From Moorena sp. SIOASIH (GTDB lineage Bacteria > Cyanobacteriota > Cyanobacteriia > Cyanobacteriales > Coleofasciculaceae): 64,000 nucleotides of DNA. This document shows positions 19,249-29,003 of this stretch, in pieces. Within the stretch, counting starts at the first letter, position 1. Each line of letters starts with the position of its first letter. The position numbers and the translations under genes are program-made. The notes under the pieces are model-generated. The model did not search any database. It was not told the origin of the DNA and saw only the letters and a list, made by a program, of their open reading frames with translations. The stretch covers positions 620,001 to 684,000 of the forward strand of contig NZ_JAAHIH010000005.1 of assembly GCF_010671925.1 (NCBI RefSeq). Reading direction: 5' to 3'.

Positions 19249-20883
19249 CTACTCCCTATTCCCTATTCGACCGTAGAGCACATTTAGCCCCTTCCGGGCA
19301 TTGCGAATACTAGGATGATTGGGGTCTAACACTGGCGTGAGGATGCTCAGAGATTTGTGGAAAAAGCTCACAGCTAGCTTTAACTTATCCAATTCGTTAC
19401 TCTCTTGCGAGATCAGCCAAGCCAAATCACTCAGGTACATTCCCACTTGGGGATGATTGTTGCCGTAAGTTGAGTTCAGGGACTTGATGCACTCTTGATA
19501 CAATTCAATGGCCTCAGTCAGCCGCCCCAGGGTTTTGTAGGTCAGTGCCAAACTTGCTTTATGCACTGCTAAGTTAGGGTGATTGGGACCGTAGAACTCT
19601 TCAATTACGTTAATCGCGTCCTGGTGAAATTGTTCTGCCTTATGATATTCCCCTCGATAAAGATGGAGGTTGCCTAAACCCTGTTGAGTGGCTGCCAGGT
19701 GAGGGTAGGCTTCAGCATCCGATTTTTGGATCAAGATATCTAATGCTTTATTATATAAAGACTCGGCTTGCTCTCGCCGATCGGTTTTGCTGTAGAGTGC
19801 TGCTAATCCATTCAGGACGCAGGCTACCCGTGAGTGTTTTTTCCCATAGATAGCTTCGTACAACGACCGTGCCCGCTCAAACTGGGTTTCGGCTTCTGGG
19901 AATTGCCCGCGATCGCTAAAAAGTTCAGCTAAAGCATGGGTGCTGGCAGCCACATCGGGATGCTTTTCTCCGTGAAGCTGGGTGCGTTGGCCTAATGCCT
20001 TAGTAAAGTATTGCTGGGCTAGATTGTAGTTGCCCCGTTGATGGTGGATAATACCCAGCCAATGACGGCTATCTGCCGCTAAGGTTCGATTAAGTTTAAG
20101 GGTTAAGCATTCCTCGAAGGCGTTTTGAGCCTCATCCAGTTGCTGTTGAGCCAGATATACCCGACCTACACTCAATAATAATGGCCCATGATCCTTGGCA
20201 TCCACAGAAGGCAACTTAATAGCTGTCTCCAAGGGTACTATTATATCTGCCAGACCGGTCAGGGCTTCTTTGGTATAGTTGCTGAGTCGATCAGGAAAAT
20301 GGGGAATGACCTCAGTAGCCATGGCTTGGCAAAAGGCTTTTTGAGCTGTCACGGCGAAGTTAACCCTTTCTTTTGTCTTTCGCCGTTTAGCCTTCTCTAG
20401 ATTGTCGTGATATTTGGATTTGCGTTGATCCCACACCTTTCCTTCACCAAATAGCGATCTTAGGATTTTTTGTTCGTTTTGAGGTGAGGGGCGATGGGGC
20501 AGGGATAGGGAAAAATCCCACATGGGCTTGGAATACCCATGTCTGCGCTGCTGGTTACTTTGAATCACTTCGTATTTTGCAAGGGTGGAAAGGGTATCTC
20601 GAATTTCCTCATATTGCTCCTTAGGATCTAGGGTTTGGAACTTGATAAGGTTTTTTCGCTGGTTGTGTTTAAAGTCTTCCAGTTGAGCACACCAGGTAAT
20701 CAACCTCACAAATGCATCTGGTGTGCCCTCTACCTTTAGTGTCTTGTGATCTTTGAGTTGAAGGGGCTTCAGATTTTGAATCCCAGGGAATTTACGTCCA
20801 TAATAACGCCAGGTTAGGCGGGTGAGCAGTGCGGCAATCAAAAGTTCCGCGTAGTTCTTGTGTCTTTTCAGAGGTCGAGTCAT
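19249..20883 (-). CDS. Tetratricopeptide repeat protein with an N-terminal conserved domain
   Basis: 544 residues. Residues 1-170 form an unrecognised basic domain (TRPLKRHKNYAELLIAALLT, TPDAFVRLITWCAQLED, KYEVIQSNQQRRHGYSKPMW). From about 220 there are at least seven TPR units of the kinesin-light-chain type (LAAQHQGL-like LGNLHLYRGEYHKAEQFHQD, HPNLAVHKASLALTYKTLGR). Probably a protein-protein adaptor. The last codons run into a CCCTACT heptamer array, so the natural C-terminus may have been altered by repeat expansion. Confidence 0.8.
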   Translation of the reverse strand: MTRPLKRHKNYAELLIAALLTRLTWRYYGRKFPGIQNLKPLQLKDHKTLKVEGTPDAFVRLITWCAQLEDFKHNQRKNLIKFQTLDPKEQYEEIRDTLSTLAKYEVIQSNQQRRHGYSKPMWDFSLSLPHRPSPQNEQKILRSLFGEGKVWDQRKSKYHDNLEKAKRRKTKERVNFAVTAQKAFCQAMATEVIPHFPDRLSNYTKEALTGLADIIVPLETAIKLPSVDAKDHGPLLLSVGRVYLAQQQLDEAQNAFEECLTLKLNRTLAADSRHWLGIIHHQRGNYNLAQQYFTKALGQRTQLHGEKHPDVAASTHALAELFSDRGQFPEAETQFERARSLYEAIYGKKHSRVACVLNGLAALYSKTDRREQAESLYNKALDILIQKSDAEAYPHLAATQQGLGNLHLYRGEYHKAEQFHQDAINVIEEFYGPNHPNLAVHKASLALTYKTLGRLTEAIELYQECIKSLNSTYGNNHPQVGMYLSDLAWLISQESNELDKLKLAVSFFHKSLSILTPVLDPNHPSIRNARKGLNVLYGRIGNRE

Positions 20884-21067
20884 TCGATTCGGCTATATCC
20901 TAAGCTGTAAGCCTTAGCATACTTAAGCTTCAGGGAATATTTTCTGACAAGTTGGCATTTTTTTTCCTAAGCTTTAACAATATTAATGGGAGAAATTAAA
21001 ACATCCCAAATCCTGGTGGGAACAGGATCAAAGCCCTGTTGTCTCACCCTATTGCTAGGGAAAATTT

Positions 21068-21844
21068 ATGGACCCTGACTCGAATATCAACGACGGGCTA
21101 ATCAGCTTGGCTCACGATCTTGGCATCGATCTCAATCACTCTCAGTCACCTGAGTTGGATCTAGATATGAGTGCTACTAACGATTGGATGCAACCGAGTG
21201 GGTTTAATGATTCATCGGACATCAGCCAGCCCGGTTCCGAACCTTGGAATTATCATAGCCTAGAGCATTTCAATGCATGGCATGAACAGGGTAACTGGAT
21301 GCACTCCGATCCTACGACCCGTACAGATGCGGTGGTGTCTGAGCCGAACCATAACTTTCAGAGTAATGACAGTTATCATGGTGCGAATACTTTTGAAGAT
21401 GTGGCGAGTCCTGCTATCGACTCTAGTTTTTATGAGAATGGCTTCTTCCGGAACTCTGTCCCTGACTACCAGGATTCTTCAGGACTATACTCCCCACACA
21501 GCACTCATGGGCAGACGGTTTCCTACAGCGATCCATCCTCTTGTTCTGGAGAAATTTACACAACCATCAACCATAGCGGCTCAATTTACAAACATACTCC
21601 TGATGGCAATTCTTACTATGAGGGTTATGTGATCGAAAGGACAGTCTACAACGCTTCCGGTGAGGAGCTTGGTTATGGTGGGCGAGATGGCAAGATTTAC
21701 GATCACTTTGACCATCTGATGGGTCGGGTCGATGCTTGCGGCGATGTTTATAACGCAGCAGGAGAGAAAGTCTATCACACCACCAAAGGCGTTGTTGGTG
21801 GTGCGGTTTATCTACTAGATGTTTACTACGGTGGTGTTGAGTAG
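21068..21844 (+). CDS. Hypothetical protein with GxVY-type repeats, upstream of a dynamin-like gene
   Basis: 258 residues. Residues 1-150 are acidic and Ser/Asn-rich, probably disordered. The last 100 residues repeat a GxIY/GxVY pattern (GSIYKHTPDGNSYYEGYVIE, GKIYDHFDHLMGRVDACGDV). It ends 17 bases before the dynamin-like gene, so they likely form an operon. Function unknown. Confidence 0.65.
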   Translation: MDPDSNINDGLISLAHDLGIDLNHSQSPELDLDMSATNDWMQPSGFNDSSDISQPGSEPWNYHSLEHFNAWHEQGNWMHSDPTTRTDAVVSEPNHNFQSNDSYHGANTFEDVASPAIDSSFYENGFFRNSVPDYQDSSGLYSPHSTHGQTVSYSDPSSCSGEIYTTINHSGSIYKHTPDGNSYYEGYVIERTVYNASGEELGYGGRDGKIYDHFDHLMGRVDACGDVYNAAGEKVYHTTKGVVGGAVYLLDVYYGGVE

Positions 21845-21861
21845 GAGAAAGGAGTAAAACG

Positions 21862-24800
21862 ATGGCAAAAGCATTACCTGGGAAAAAGGGACTTTGGGGA
21901 CAGATGAAGCAATTTGGCTCAAACGTTCTAGACTGTATAACTCCTGGAAGTAGAGGCGCGCGAATTACTGCCAATGCTTATCTGGAAAACAATCAAAATT
22001 TAATTGCTTATAACCAAACGCGAGATCAACTCCAGGAGCAGATTGAAGCAGCAAAAATGGACCTTCAAGTGGTCATGCAGCACAAAAGTCTGGAGTTTCA
22101 AGCTAATGAAGGACAATTAAATCGACAGCTAAAAGAGTACTTAGCAACCCTTAACCAAGCTTTTAACCGGAACGAGGGAAAACTTAATCGAGAGTTGCAG
22201 GCAGATATAGCGCGTCTGAATCGAGAGTTTCAGGTTAATGAAGGGAAACTGAATCGACAACACACAGCTGAGATAGAGTCATTCCGCGCTCAACTGCAAA
22301 TTTTCTTACAGGAGCGACAAAACGACTTACAAGTCCAGTTAAGCGAGAATCAGGCGACTCTACAAAAAGAGTTAGCAATATACCATCGAGAGACAAGTTT
22401 ACTTGTTATTCGCGAAAAACGTCGGCAGGACAATTGGCCCTTAACTCTAGATGAAGAACAAATTATTGAGCTAATCGATTCACAAAATGAATTATTAGTT
22501 TTGTTTTCTCCTCCGACATTAAGATATGATCGAGCTGGAAATAGAAATAAAGCCACTGCAGATTTTTCCGATATGGAATTGAGGCTGGGGCAGGGATTAC
22601 GGTGGTTCTTCGGGAAATACACTAAAAACGGAAGACCTATCAATTGTCAATCCGGTTTATGGAAGACGAAGGCTTTTCATAGTGAAGGTGCTAATAGCCC
22701 TTTGTTTAGGAGTCTAAGACCTATACCCACTGTCTTCTTGGATATTTTATTAGAGGAGGATACCTACCACTTCAATTGTGGCAGTTGGAATAGCACATAC
22801 AACAAACCCGACCTTAAATCCATTCCTGAGGATCCCGACTTCAATCCATCTTGGCGGCAATTTTTAGAGGATTGCGACCCAGACGAACTCCGCCGTTTCT
22901 TGAGTGTTCAGCTTTATCTTTTGGCTGGTCGAAAAGCTGATGAGCATTTCCTCCTGAATGTGCATCCCAGGGAACGCCAACGTCCTTTGTTACCAGAACT
23001 CTTGCCTGAGTTATTACAAAAAGTGCCAGAGGAATATAGAGAGGATGTAATTGAAATGGTTGTCTCTGGCTGCATTGCCCTCTATGGCGTTTTAGAGGAA
23101 GAAGAATCAGCTTGGGTTCCAGAATTAAAGCTGGATTTAGCCTTAAGTTTATCGGTTTTGGAAGATAAATCTTGGGCAAGGGAACAATTCAAAGAATCCC
23201 TGCAATCCTGGTTACAGCTTCGAGGATTACCACAACCAGAAGGTCGTCAGGCTTTGCTTGATGAAGTTGTAACAAACATGACCAGTGCCGACGTCGATTA
23301 CCACGATAAAATTGTGGAGTGCCTGAAGTCTCTTGGAGATATTCAGCAAAGTCAACAAATTTTGGATATTTTTACAAAAAATAGGAGAACAAAGATGATT
23401 TCATCAGAATTTCAAAACACCTATATACAGATTAAAAATGCTGGAAACAATTTATTAGAATTTATCGAAGATAATGTCAGAGCATCCGACGATGATTATG
23501 AAGTCGATATCCAAGGATTGCAAACTATTAAAAGAGATATTGAAAAATCTTTAGAAGCTTTAGACAATCAACAGTATAATGTTGCTGTAATTGCTCCAAT
23601 TAAAGCAGGAAAAAGTACATTCTTGAATGCTATTATTGGCGCAGATATTCTCGCAAGTGAAACTGCAGCATGTACAGTTTGCCGCACAGGTGTCCGACAT
23701 ATTAATTCTGGAACACCTGAACTTTGGGAATACCGAGAAGGTCAAGATAAACCTCTTGTTATAGCTGAAGGTGATTCAACAAATATTGTAAAAACATTTT
23801 TAGATCGAACCCGTGAAATACGAGAGCAATCTAATCAAGATAAGGTTACCTACTTTGAACTTTGGCATCCTATTGAAGCCATTAGTGATTACTCATCTCT
23901 TGCAGGGTTTACGCTAGTTGACACTCCAGGACCTAATGAGTGGGAGTCCACAGGATTCAACACAGCAGAATTAAAACGAGTGTCTTTAGAAGCAGTAAGA
24001 ACTTGCGATGCTATCCTATTCATATTAGATTACACATCTTTCAAAGATGAAGCTTCTTCGGAACTTTTTAAGGAATTACTGAATAGCCGAAAATAATTCC
24101 TTAAAACTAATACAGGAAAGATTTACTTTATCCTAAACAAAGTAGATATGAAAACGGATAAAGACAGACCGATTGATGAGGTAATTTCAAGTTTAGAGCA
24201 AGATCTCAAAAACTTTGGTTTTACCAACCCGACCATTTATCCTGCAAGTGCTAGACAAGGATTGTGGTCAAAGCTAATTCAACAAAATTTAGCACCTAAA
24301 TCTTTATAAGAAGAATTTGAAAAGCGCTATGGTCCACAATATGCTGAACGTGATGAAAGGGGTAGGCTAGTGGTTCCTTTAGCATCGGAAATTGCTCCTA
24401 AAGCTCTAAAAGATAGCGGTATTACTGCAATTGAGAAAGAAGTAATCCAGACAATTATCAAGAATTCTGGTTGGAATCTTTTAAGTAGTGTTTGTGCAAA
24501 GCTTGATAAGGCTTGCAAGGCTATTGAAGATACATTCAATACGGCAATATCTGGCTGGGGTATGGAGCTAAAAAAGCTTCAAAAAACGGTAGAAGAGTAT
24601 AAGCATCGATCGGATTTAGCTAAGAAGCAAGTTGGGAATGTTAAAAAGGTTGTAAAAGCTAAAGAACAGGAGTTAATAGAACGCTACATGGATCAGCTAA
24701 ATCAGTTTTCAGATTTGGCTAAACTTCGGATAAGAGACGAGTTTCAAAAATTTGCAGAGTCAAGAAAGCCAAAGGATAATCTAAGCAATATATCTCCTAT

Positions 24801-25719
24801 TAACATATTCGGATTTGGAGGATTTGGAGAATTCGGATGGATAAAACCACTTGAAGATTTATTCAAAAAACAATTACCGTTCGTCTTTGATAGCTCAAAA
24901 TCTGGCTCAGATCCTTATAAAATAAAAATTGATAGTGAATCCCAGGCTCAGAAGGTTTTAGAAGCGATTAATGATTTTTGCCAACCTGCAATCAGCGATT
25001 GGTGGATGGATACAGAAGATCGACTCATCCGAGAAGGTAATAAAATTCAAGAAGAATTGCGTTTTGAAATCCAGCAAAAAATTCAAGAAATTTCAAATTA
25101 TCTATCCAGCTATTTGAGAGAATCCCTAAAAATCAAGTTGAATCACAATCCGATTCAATTTCCTAGTTATGAGTTTCCAACTATTGATGACCAGATTAAA
25201 AAACAGCAGGAATCTTATCGAAAATATGAGGTTGTCACAAAATACAAATCTCAAACAGAATATAGAAAAGAAAAACACTGGGTAGAAGGAGGGTTTTGTG
25301 GATCTGGATATTACGATTACTCTTATAAGCCATACACTGTGGAAGTCCCTTATGAAGATAAAGTTGCTACAACTAAATCTAAAACTGTGTACGAAATTGA
25401 CTTAAACCAGACAGCTACGGCCATCACTAAAAAAATAGACCAGCAATCTAATGCAAGCAAAAAAATGCTTGAGCGTATTATTGACAAACAGGTCATGATT
25501 CACTTTAGAAGTGCGGAGCAACAAATCAGTGGCTATATCGAAAAATTTCAAAATCAGTTTGACCGCATACTAAAAGAAAGAGAAATAAAAGGTGCCAAAG
25601 CACAGCAAGTTCGTCAGACTATTGAGTTGAAAAAAAAGTCATTAAAAACTCATATCGATGAATTGAAGATGATCGATAACTCTTTAAATGCTTGGAAGCC
25701 TGAAGAAGTAGTTAAGTAG
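21862..25719 (+). pseudogene. Dynamin-like GTPase interrupted by two in-frame TAA codons
   Basis: One continuous frame of about 1285 codons with TAA at 24094 and 24307. N-terminal coiled coil with three 22-residue repeats (FNRNEGKLNRELQADIARLN type), a middle domain, then a GTPase: P-loop APIKAGKSTFLNAIIG (about residue 577), DTPGPNE, and NKVD at 24136-24147, which lies after the first stop. A long helical C-terminus follows with a GFCGSGYYDYSYKPY insertion. Bacterial dynamin-like proteins remodel membranes. Both stops could come from CAA by C-to-T change. The first 744 residues alone would lack NKxD, so the product would be defective. Confidence 0.8.
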
Positions 25720-25754
25720 ACATTAGCCGATCTTGTACTGGCTACTGCGGCAGC

Positions 25755-25788
25755 GTAACGCACCAAAAACACAATAATGGTGCGTTAC
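25755..25788. repeat. Perfect 11-bp inverted repeat after the dynamin-like gene
   Basis: GTAACGCACCA at 25755-25765 and TGGTGCGTTAC at 25778-25788. It could fold as a hairpin but has no T run, so it is more likely a dispersed repeat than a terminator. Confidence 0.7.
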
Positions 25789-25926
25789 GACCCAAAAGAG
25801 CAAAATATTGCTGATGTGCTACAATCGAAAACCTTTTTGCGTCATTAGTAGTAGGTGATATGGACCAAAAGCTCGAAGTCTTCCAGGTATGATGGAATTA
25901 GCCCAAACGGCTAGCGCTTAGGGTAC

Positions 25927-25984
25927 CCATCTGGTGCAGTTGCTGGTGCAGCGAAGTTAGTCGAGAATGCTTGGGCGATGGCGT
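25927..25984 (+). pseudogene. Short fragment of a DUF4157-type eCIS effector gene
   Basis: CATCTGGTGCAGTTGCTGGT and following bases match about 61006-61060 of the large DUF4157 gene. Translation SGAVAGAAKLVENAWA compares with SGAVGGAAKLVENALA. It corresponds to the membrane-proximal part of the effector. No larger frame is preserved. Confidence 0.6.
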
Positions 25985-26039
25985 TACTGAGCCAAGGAAT
26001 AGTATACTAAGGCAGACTAGGATAAAGAGAAATGGAAAA

Positions 26040-26435
26040 ATGACAACTGGTTTAACCAACCCTAGTCCTTATTACCTGAAATTAATCACTGACTTTGCGC
26101 CCCGTCCCATTACCAATGATGGTGACTTAATCGCCACCCAACAAAGAATCAACGACCTATTAGATCAAAAACCGCTTAATCAAGATGATCAAGATTATCT
26201 CAGGGTATTAGGGATGTTAGTCTATGACTATGAAGAAAAAACTGAACAATTTCCCGAATTAACCGATGCAGAATTATTACAGACATTAATGGAAGACTAT
26301 AATCTAAGGATACAAGATTTGTTAGGTATTTTTGAGCAAGAGCAAACGATTGTAGATATATTAAACGGAAAGCGTAAACTCAATTCTCAAGAAGCGTTGA
26401 AAGTGCGTAGGCTAAGCCCTAGCCCGTTGGGCTAA
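26040..26435 (+). CDS. HigA-type antitoxin, C-terminus replaced by a repeat
   Basis: 131 residues from ATG 26040. NDGDLIATQQRINDLLDQKP, DYLRVLGMLVYDYEEK and EQEQTIVDILNGKRKLNSQE are typical of the N-terminal and HTH parts of HigA-like regulators. The usual C-terminal helix is cut short: the last codons (RRLSPSPLG) fall in a palindromic repeat at 26403-26441. No HigB toxin is next to it. Confidence 0.75.
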   Translation: MTTGLTNPSPYYLKLITDFAPRPITNDGDLIATQQRINDLLDQKPLNQDDQDYLRVLGMLVYDYEEKTEQFPELTDAELLQTLMEDYNLRIQDLLGIFEQEQTIVDILNGKRKLNSQEALKVRRLSPSPLG

Positions 26436-26441
26436 TCGCAC
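26403..26441. repeat. 39-bp palindromic repeat (GCCCTAGCCC/GGGCTA type)
   Basis: GTGCGTAGGCTAAGCCCTAG then CCCGTTGGGCTAATCGCAC. Similar units at 29259-29297 and about 29972-30008. Confidence 0.75.
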
Positions 26442-26519
26442 GTGTTGTAGTGGGTCCTTCGACAGGATAAGTGAGCAAAGCAATCGATAGAGGGTTGCTG
26501 AATCTTCCCATGAATAGGA

Positions 26520-26690
26520 GTAGAGTGGGCATCCTGCCCGCCTGATAATATCTTGAAACTGGCAAGATGCCAGTTCCACACCTGATGCCAGTTCCACGGC
26601 AAGATGCCCGCCCGATAATAAGCATGAAACTGGCAAGATGCCAGTTCCACCCAAGATGCTGGTTCCACACCTGATGCCCGTTTAACCAAC
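26520..26690. repeat. Cluster of AAGATGCCAGTTCCAC repeats
   Basis: At least five units related to GGCAAGATGCCAGTTCCAC, alternating with GATGCCCGCC. A shorter set is at about 14612-14650, and a related unit (GGAACGGGCATCTTGCCCGT) is at 38305 and 38413. Confidence 0.8.
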
Positions 26691-26699
26691 CCTAGTCTT

Positions 26700-26930
26700 A
26701 TGACTCAAACCTTCACCACCCAACACCTTTCCCCAGAAGCGATCGCTCAGCTTGTCAAGTATTTGCCTGACTACATAAACGTTGCACTCCAGGAAAAGTC
26801 TACAGAATTGGAATGTTCCCTGGAAGCTACCATTGAAATGGCAATTTCCAACTTCCTAGACCAAGAAGCATTGAGCTTTGAGGATTGTCTACTCGCTCAA
26901 CGTCTGAAAAATAAGAATCAAAATTGTTGA
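26700..26930 (+). CDS. Small hypothetical protein
   Basis: 76 residues: starts MTQTFTTQHLSPEAIAQLVK, then a helix-rich body and FLDQEALSFEDCLLAQRLKN. It resembles small cyanobacterial proteins near toxin-antitoxin loci, but I cannot assign a family. There is no clear partner next to it. Confidence 0.5.
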   Translation: MTQTFTTQHLSPEAIAQLVKYLPDYINVALQEKSTELECSLEATIEMAISNFLDQEALSFEDCLLAQRLKNKNQNC

Positions 26931-26991
26931 TAAATAGAATAACTAAAGCGATTACAAATTTGTCGCTGTAACTGAATCCGAATGTAAACAC

Positions 26992-27336
26992 TCACGCTGC
27001 TGTTGTCCCATTTTCTAAGCACTTAAGTGTATATCTGGCGCGAGTTTTGAGAATGGTCAATTGATCCGCCTTTCCCAACAAGTCATCTAACTCAGCCACC
27101 TCATCAGTGCAGAGCAATGATTCTACATTTCTCGCCACTAAATCATCCAAACGAGTTTGATCCGCCACAGCCAATTTACAAGTTGCCAGTGCTTCTAACT
27201 CATCTACACTCAAACCAAGTAAACACTCCTCATCCAACCCTAATGGATTAGCGAGTCGAGAATAGGTGTTCCAGTCCAATAAAACCCCAATTCGTTCCCC
27301 CTGCTCATTCGTGACATACTGTAATAAACTTGTCAT
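26992..27336 (-). CDS. Hypothetical small protein, antitoxin-like N-terminus
   Basis: 114 residues. The first 35 (LQYVTNEQGERIGVLLDWNT) resemble the strand region of Phd/RelB-like antitoxins found in cyanobacteria; the rest is helical (LDDLVARNVESLLCTDEVAE, LDDLLGKADQLTILKTRARY). No toxin gene is adjacent. The function is an inference only. Confidence 0.6.
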   Translation of the reverse strand: MTSLLQYVTNEQGERIGVLLDWNTYSRLANPLGLDEECLLGLSVDELEALATCKLAVADQTRLDDLVARNVESLLCTDEVAELDDLLGKADQLTILKTRARYTLKCLENGTTAA

Positions 27337-27398
27337 ATCAAAAACCTTATCTTAACCAAAAAAAACATCATTATCACCCTACTGGAGTGTTACCTTTG

Positions 27399-27563
27399 CT
27401 ATGCAATCCCATACCCAGTATGTTGACGAATATCAGGGGGATGAAAAGCAAGAACAATCCTATCCTTCGGAACTCCTGTGGCAACCAATTCATCCGTGAT
27501 ACCATCCTCAATCCCATCGTAGTGAATCCAGATTTTACTATCGCGGACTGAAAGACTACTCAT
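27399..27563 (-). pseudogene. xisI C-terminal remnant
   Basis: Encodes SKIWIHYDGIEDGITDELVA and PKDRIVLAFHPPDIRQHTGY, the conserved C-terminal half of XisI. Upstream codons are those of the end of yoeB read in another frame, so the N-terminal half is missing. Confidence 0.85.
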
Positions 27564-27900
27564 AATGATACCGACAAGCCAGAAAATCAATCTTAGTACT
27601 TCCAACCCGATAAACCAGCCGATGCTCTAAATCAATACGTCGTGACCAAATATCTGCATCCATATACTTTAATGGTTCTGGTTTACCAATGCCCTCAAAT
27701 GGATTGTCCATGACAGCAGTAACTAAATCCAAAATTTTCGACGCGACTTTAAAATCGTGCTTAAACCACCAAGCCAAATCTTCCTTAAACCTAGAGCTAA
27801 AACCAGGAGTGCGATTAACAACCACTGGCTTTACTTGATCGGATTCAGCCCTTTTCTTCTTCTTCTTGCTCAATGCCCAACTCAGAGTAAAGTTCTTCAA
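27556..27900 (-). CDS. yoeB: YoeB-type mRNA interferase toxin
   Basis: 114 residues. RFKEDLAWWFKHDFKVASKI, NPFEGIGKPEPLKYMDADIW, SRRIDLEHRLVYRV and the C-terminal FLACRYHYE are diagnostic of Txe/YoeB, including the catalytic Glu, Arg and terminal His-Tyr. YoeB cuts mRNA in the ribosomal A site. It overlaps yefM by 56 bases; the start may be a little downstream of 27900. A near-identical gene is at 63685-64000. Confidence 0.9.
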   Translation of the reverse strand: MKNFTLSWALSKKKKKRAESDQVKPVVVNRTPGFSSRFKEDLAWWFKHDFKVASKILDLVTAVMDNPFEGIGKPEPLKYMDADIWSRRIDLEHRLVYRVGSTKIDFLACRYHYE

Positions 27901-28150
27901 TGGTTTGAGGTTTTATTTTTCCAGCCTTAGACTCCTCAATTGCATCCAGCAGGCGCATTGCATTGGTAGGGCTTCTTAACAGATAAACTGTCTCTACTAA
28001 ACTCCTCAAATCAGATTCTGTAATCAAAGCAACATTCTCCCCATCACGACGATTGATGATATATACCTGATTATTTTCTGCAACTATATCCAACAACTTA
28101 AAGAAGTTATTTTTAGCATCGTTTGGAGATGTTATTTCGTAATCAAACAT
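27845..28150 (-). CDS. yefM: YefM-type antitoxin
   Basis: 101 residues from ATG 28150 (MFDYEITSPNDAKNNFF), preferred to an upstream start that lengthens the protein. VAENNQVYIINRRDGENVAL and ITESDLRSLVETVYLLRSPT are Phd/YefM signatures. The tail EELYSELGIEQEEEEKG would occlude the toxin. First gene of the yefM-yoeB operon. Confidence 0.9.
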   Translation of the reverse strand: MFDYEITSPNDAKNNFFKLLDIVAENNQVYIINRRDGENVALITESDLRSLVETVYLLRSPTNAMRLLDAIEESKAGKIKPQTIEELYSELGIEQEEEEKG

Positions 28151-28206
28151 CAGTTTATTTAGAGATGTACATACATGTATTATAATATATAGCAAGTCTT
28201 ATACCC

Positions 28207-28305
28207 ATGAGGTACAAATCTCTGGTTTTTAGGGAGCAGGGAGCAGGGAGCAGGGAGCAGGGAGCAGGGAGCAGGGAGCAGGAAAACAATTCTGTGTACT
28301 TGATA
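28207..28305. repeat. MITE-like repeat with GGGAGCA heptamers
   Basis: Left end ATGAGGTACAAATCT, right end TTCTGTGTACTTGAT, core of nine or so GGGAGCA heptamers. Same family as 1528-1625 and 28801-28931. Confidence 0.7.
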
Positions 28306-28356
28306 GTTATTGAAACCCCCGTATTTCGGCGTTAATCTATAAATCTATTCTAACCC

Positions 28357-28746
28357 TTAACCTATACCAAAACCGGTAAACTCCCGTACTTCAGGTTCAT
28401 GAAAAGCTAAAACAATATCCTGTTTAGGCACTCCCATTTCCACTAATCGGTTGGCAAGTCCCTCTTCCGTGCCGTCATGCTGAATCCAAATTTTTCCACC
28501 CTTGATATCAACATGTAAAATACAGCCAAAATCACGTTTATTCCCACGCCAACCAACATAGAGCAGTTGGTAGTGATCCTGCTCTGTATCAAAGACAGTC
28601 TGAACCTCAGGTGCGACCCAAGGGCGATTTACTCGCCCATTGGAAAGCGCACCTACGTATTCTGGTGCAATTGTTTGCCGTGAAGCCCGTTGAGCACGTT
28701 GCGAAAGAAGATGTCGAATATACTGGCGATATTGCTCTACAGCCAT
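28357..28746 (-). CDS. xisI: XisI-like protein with an in-frame repeat-derived insertion
   Basis: 129 residues; other XisI here are 113-125. The frame is intact and ends VLAFHEPEVREFTGFGIG. Between APEY and EVQTVFDTEQDHYQLLYVGW there are about 16 extra residues (VGALSNGRVNRPWVAP) encoded by a 46-bp palindromic repeat at 28609-28654. The comparison at 63306 (ANNPNSEIECQLIFDTEHDH) lacks them. There is no xisH next to it. Confidence 0.88.
   Translation of the reverse strand: MAVEQYRQYIRHLLSQRAQRASRQTIAPEYVGALSNGRVNRPWVAPEVQTVFDTEQDHYQLLYVGWRGNKRDFGCILHVDIKGGKIWIQHDGTEEGLANRLVEMGVPKQDIVLAFHEPEVREFTGFGIG
28609..28654. repeat. 46-bp palindromic repeat inside xisI
   Basis: AGGTGCGACCCAAGGGCGAT ... 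GAAAGCGCACCT, with the inner stem GGGCGA/TCGCCC. Same family as 5197-5290 and 15531-15576. Confidence 0.9.
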
Positions 28747-28800
28747 TGAACAATTACCTCCTGTTTCACATTATAAATTACTATAGCAATTCTACGAATT

Positions 28801-28931
28801 GTGAGGTACAAATTTATGGTTTTTAGGGAGCAGGGAGCAGGGAGCAGGGAGCAGGTAAGAGGAACCCACCCCTAACCCCTCCCAGGAGGGGAAGAGAAGA
28901 GGGAAGAGGTAAAAAATAATGTGTACCTCAT
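28801..28931. repeat. MITE-like repeat, composite
   Basis: Left end GTGAGGTACAAATTTA, right end TGTGTACCTCATGA. Inside are GGGAGCA heptamers and a copy of the CCCACCCCTAACCCCTCCCA unit also found at 2327-2430. Confidence 0.75.
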
Positions 28932-29003
28932 GAGTCCTAGAAATGCTATAATTTAATTTGATACCGCACAGGATCGTTTCTGCTTGAGTGTGATGGGTGC
29001 GCC

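Noticed and set aside
18987-19313. 108-codon frame on the plus strand
   Set aside because: Built from the 26-bp inverted-repeat arms and CCCTACT heptamers; no conserved protein pattern.
24370-25719. A separate gene downstream of the dynamin-like GTPase
   Set aside because: It is in the same frame as the upstream part, with NKVD and other dynamin sequence continuous across both stop codons, so it is the rest of one gene.
26412-26689. Three overlapping minus-strand frames of about 80 codons
   Set aside because: Made of GATGCCAGTTCCAC repeats read in three phases (ELASCQF, GTGILPV).
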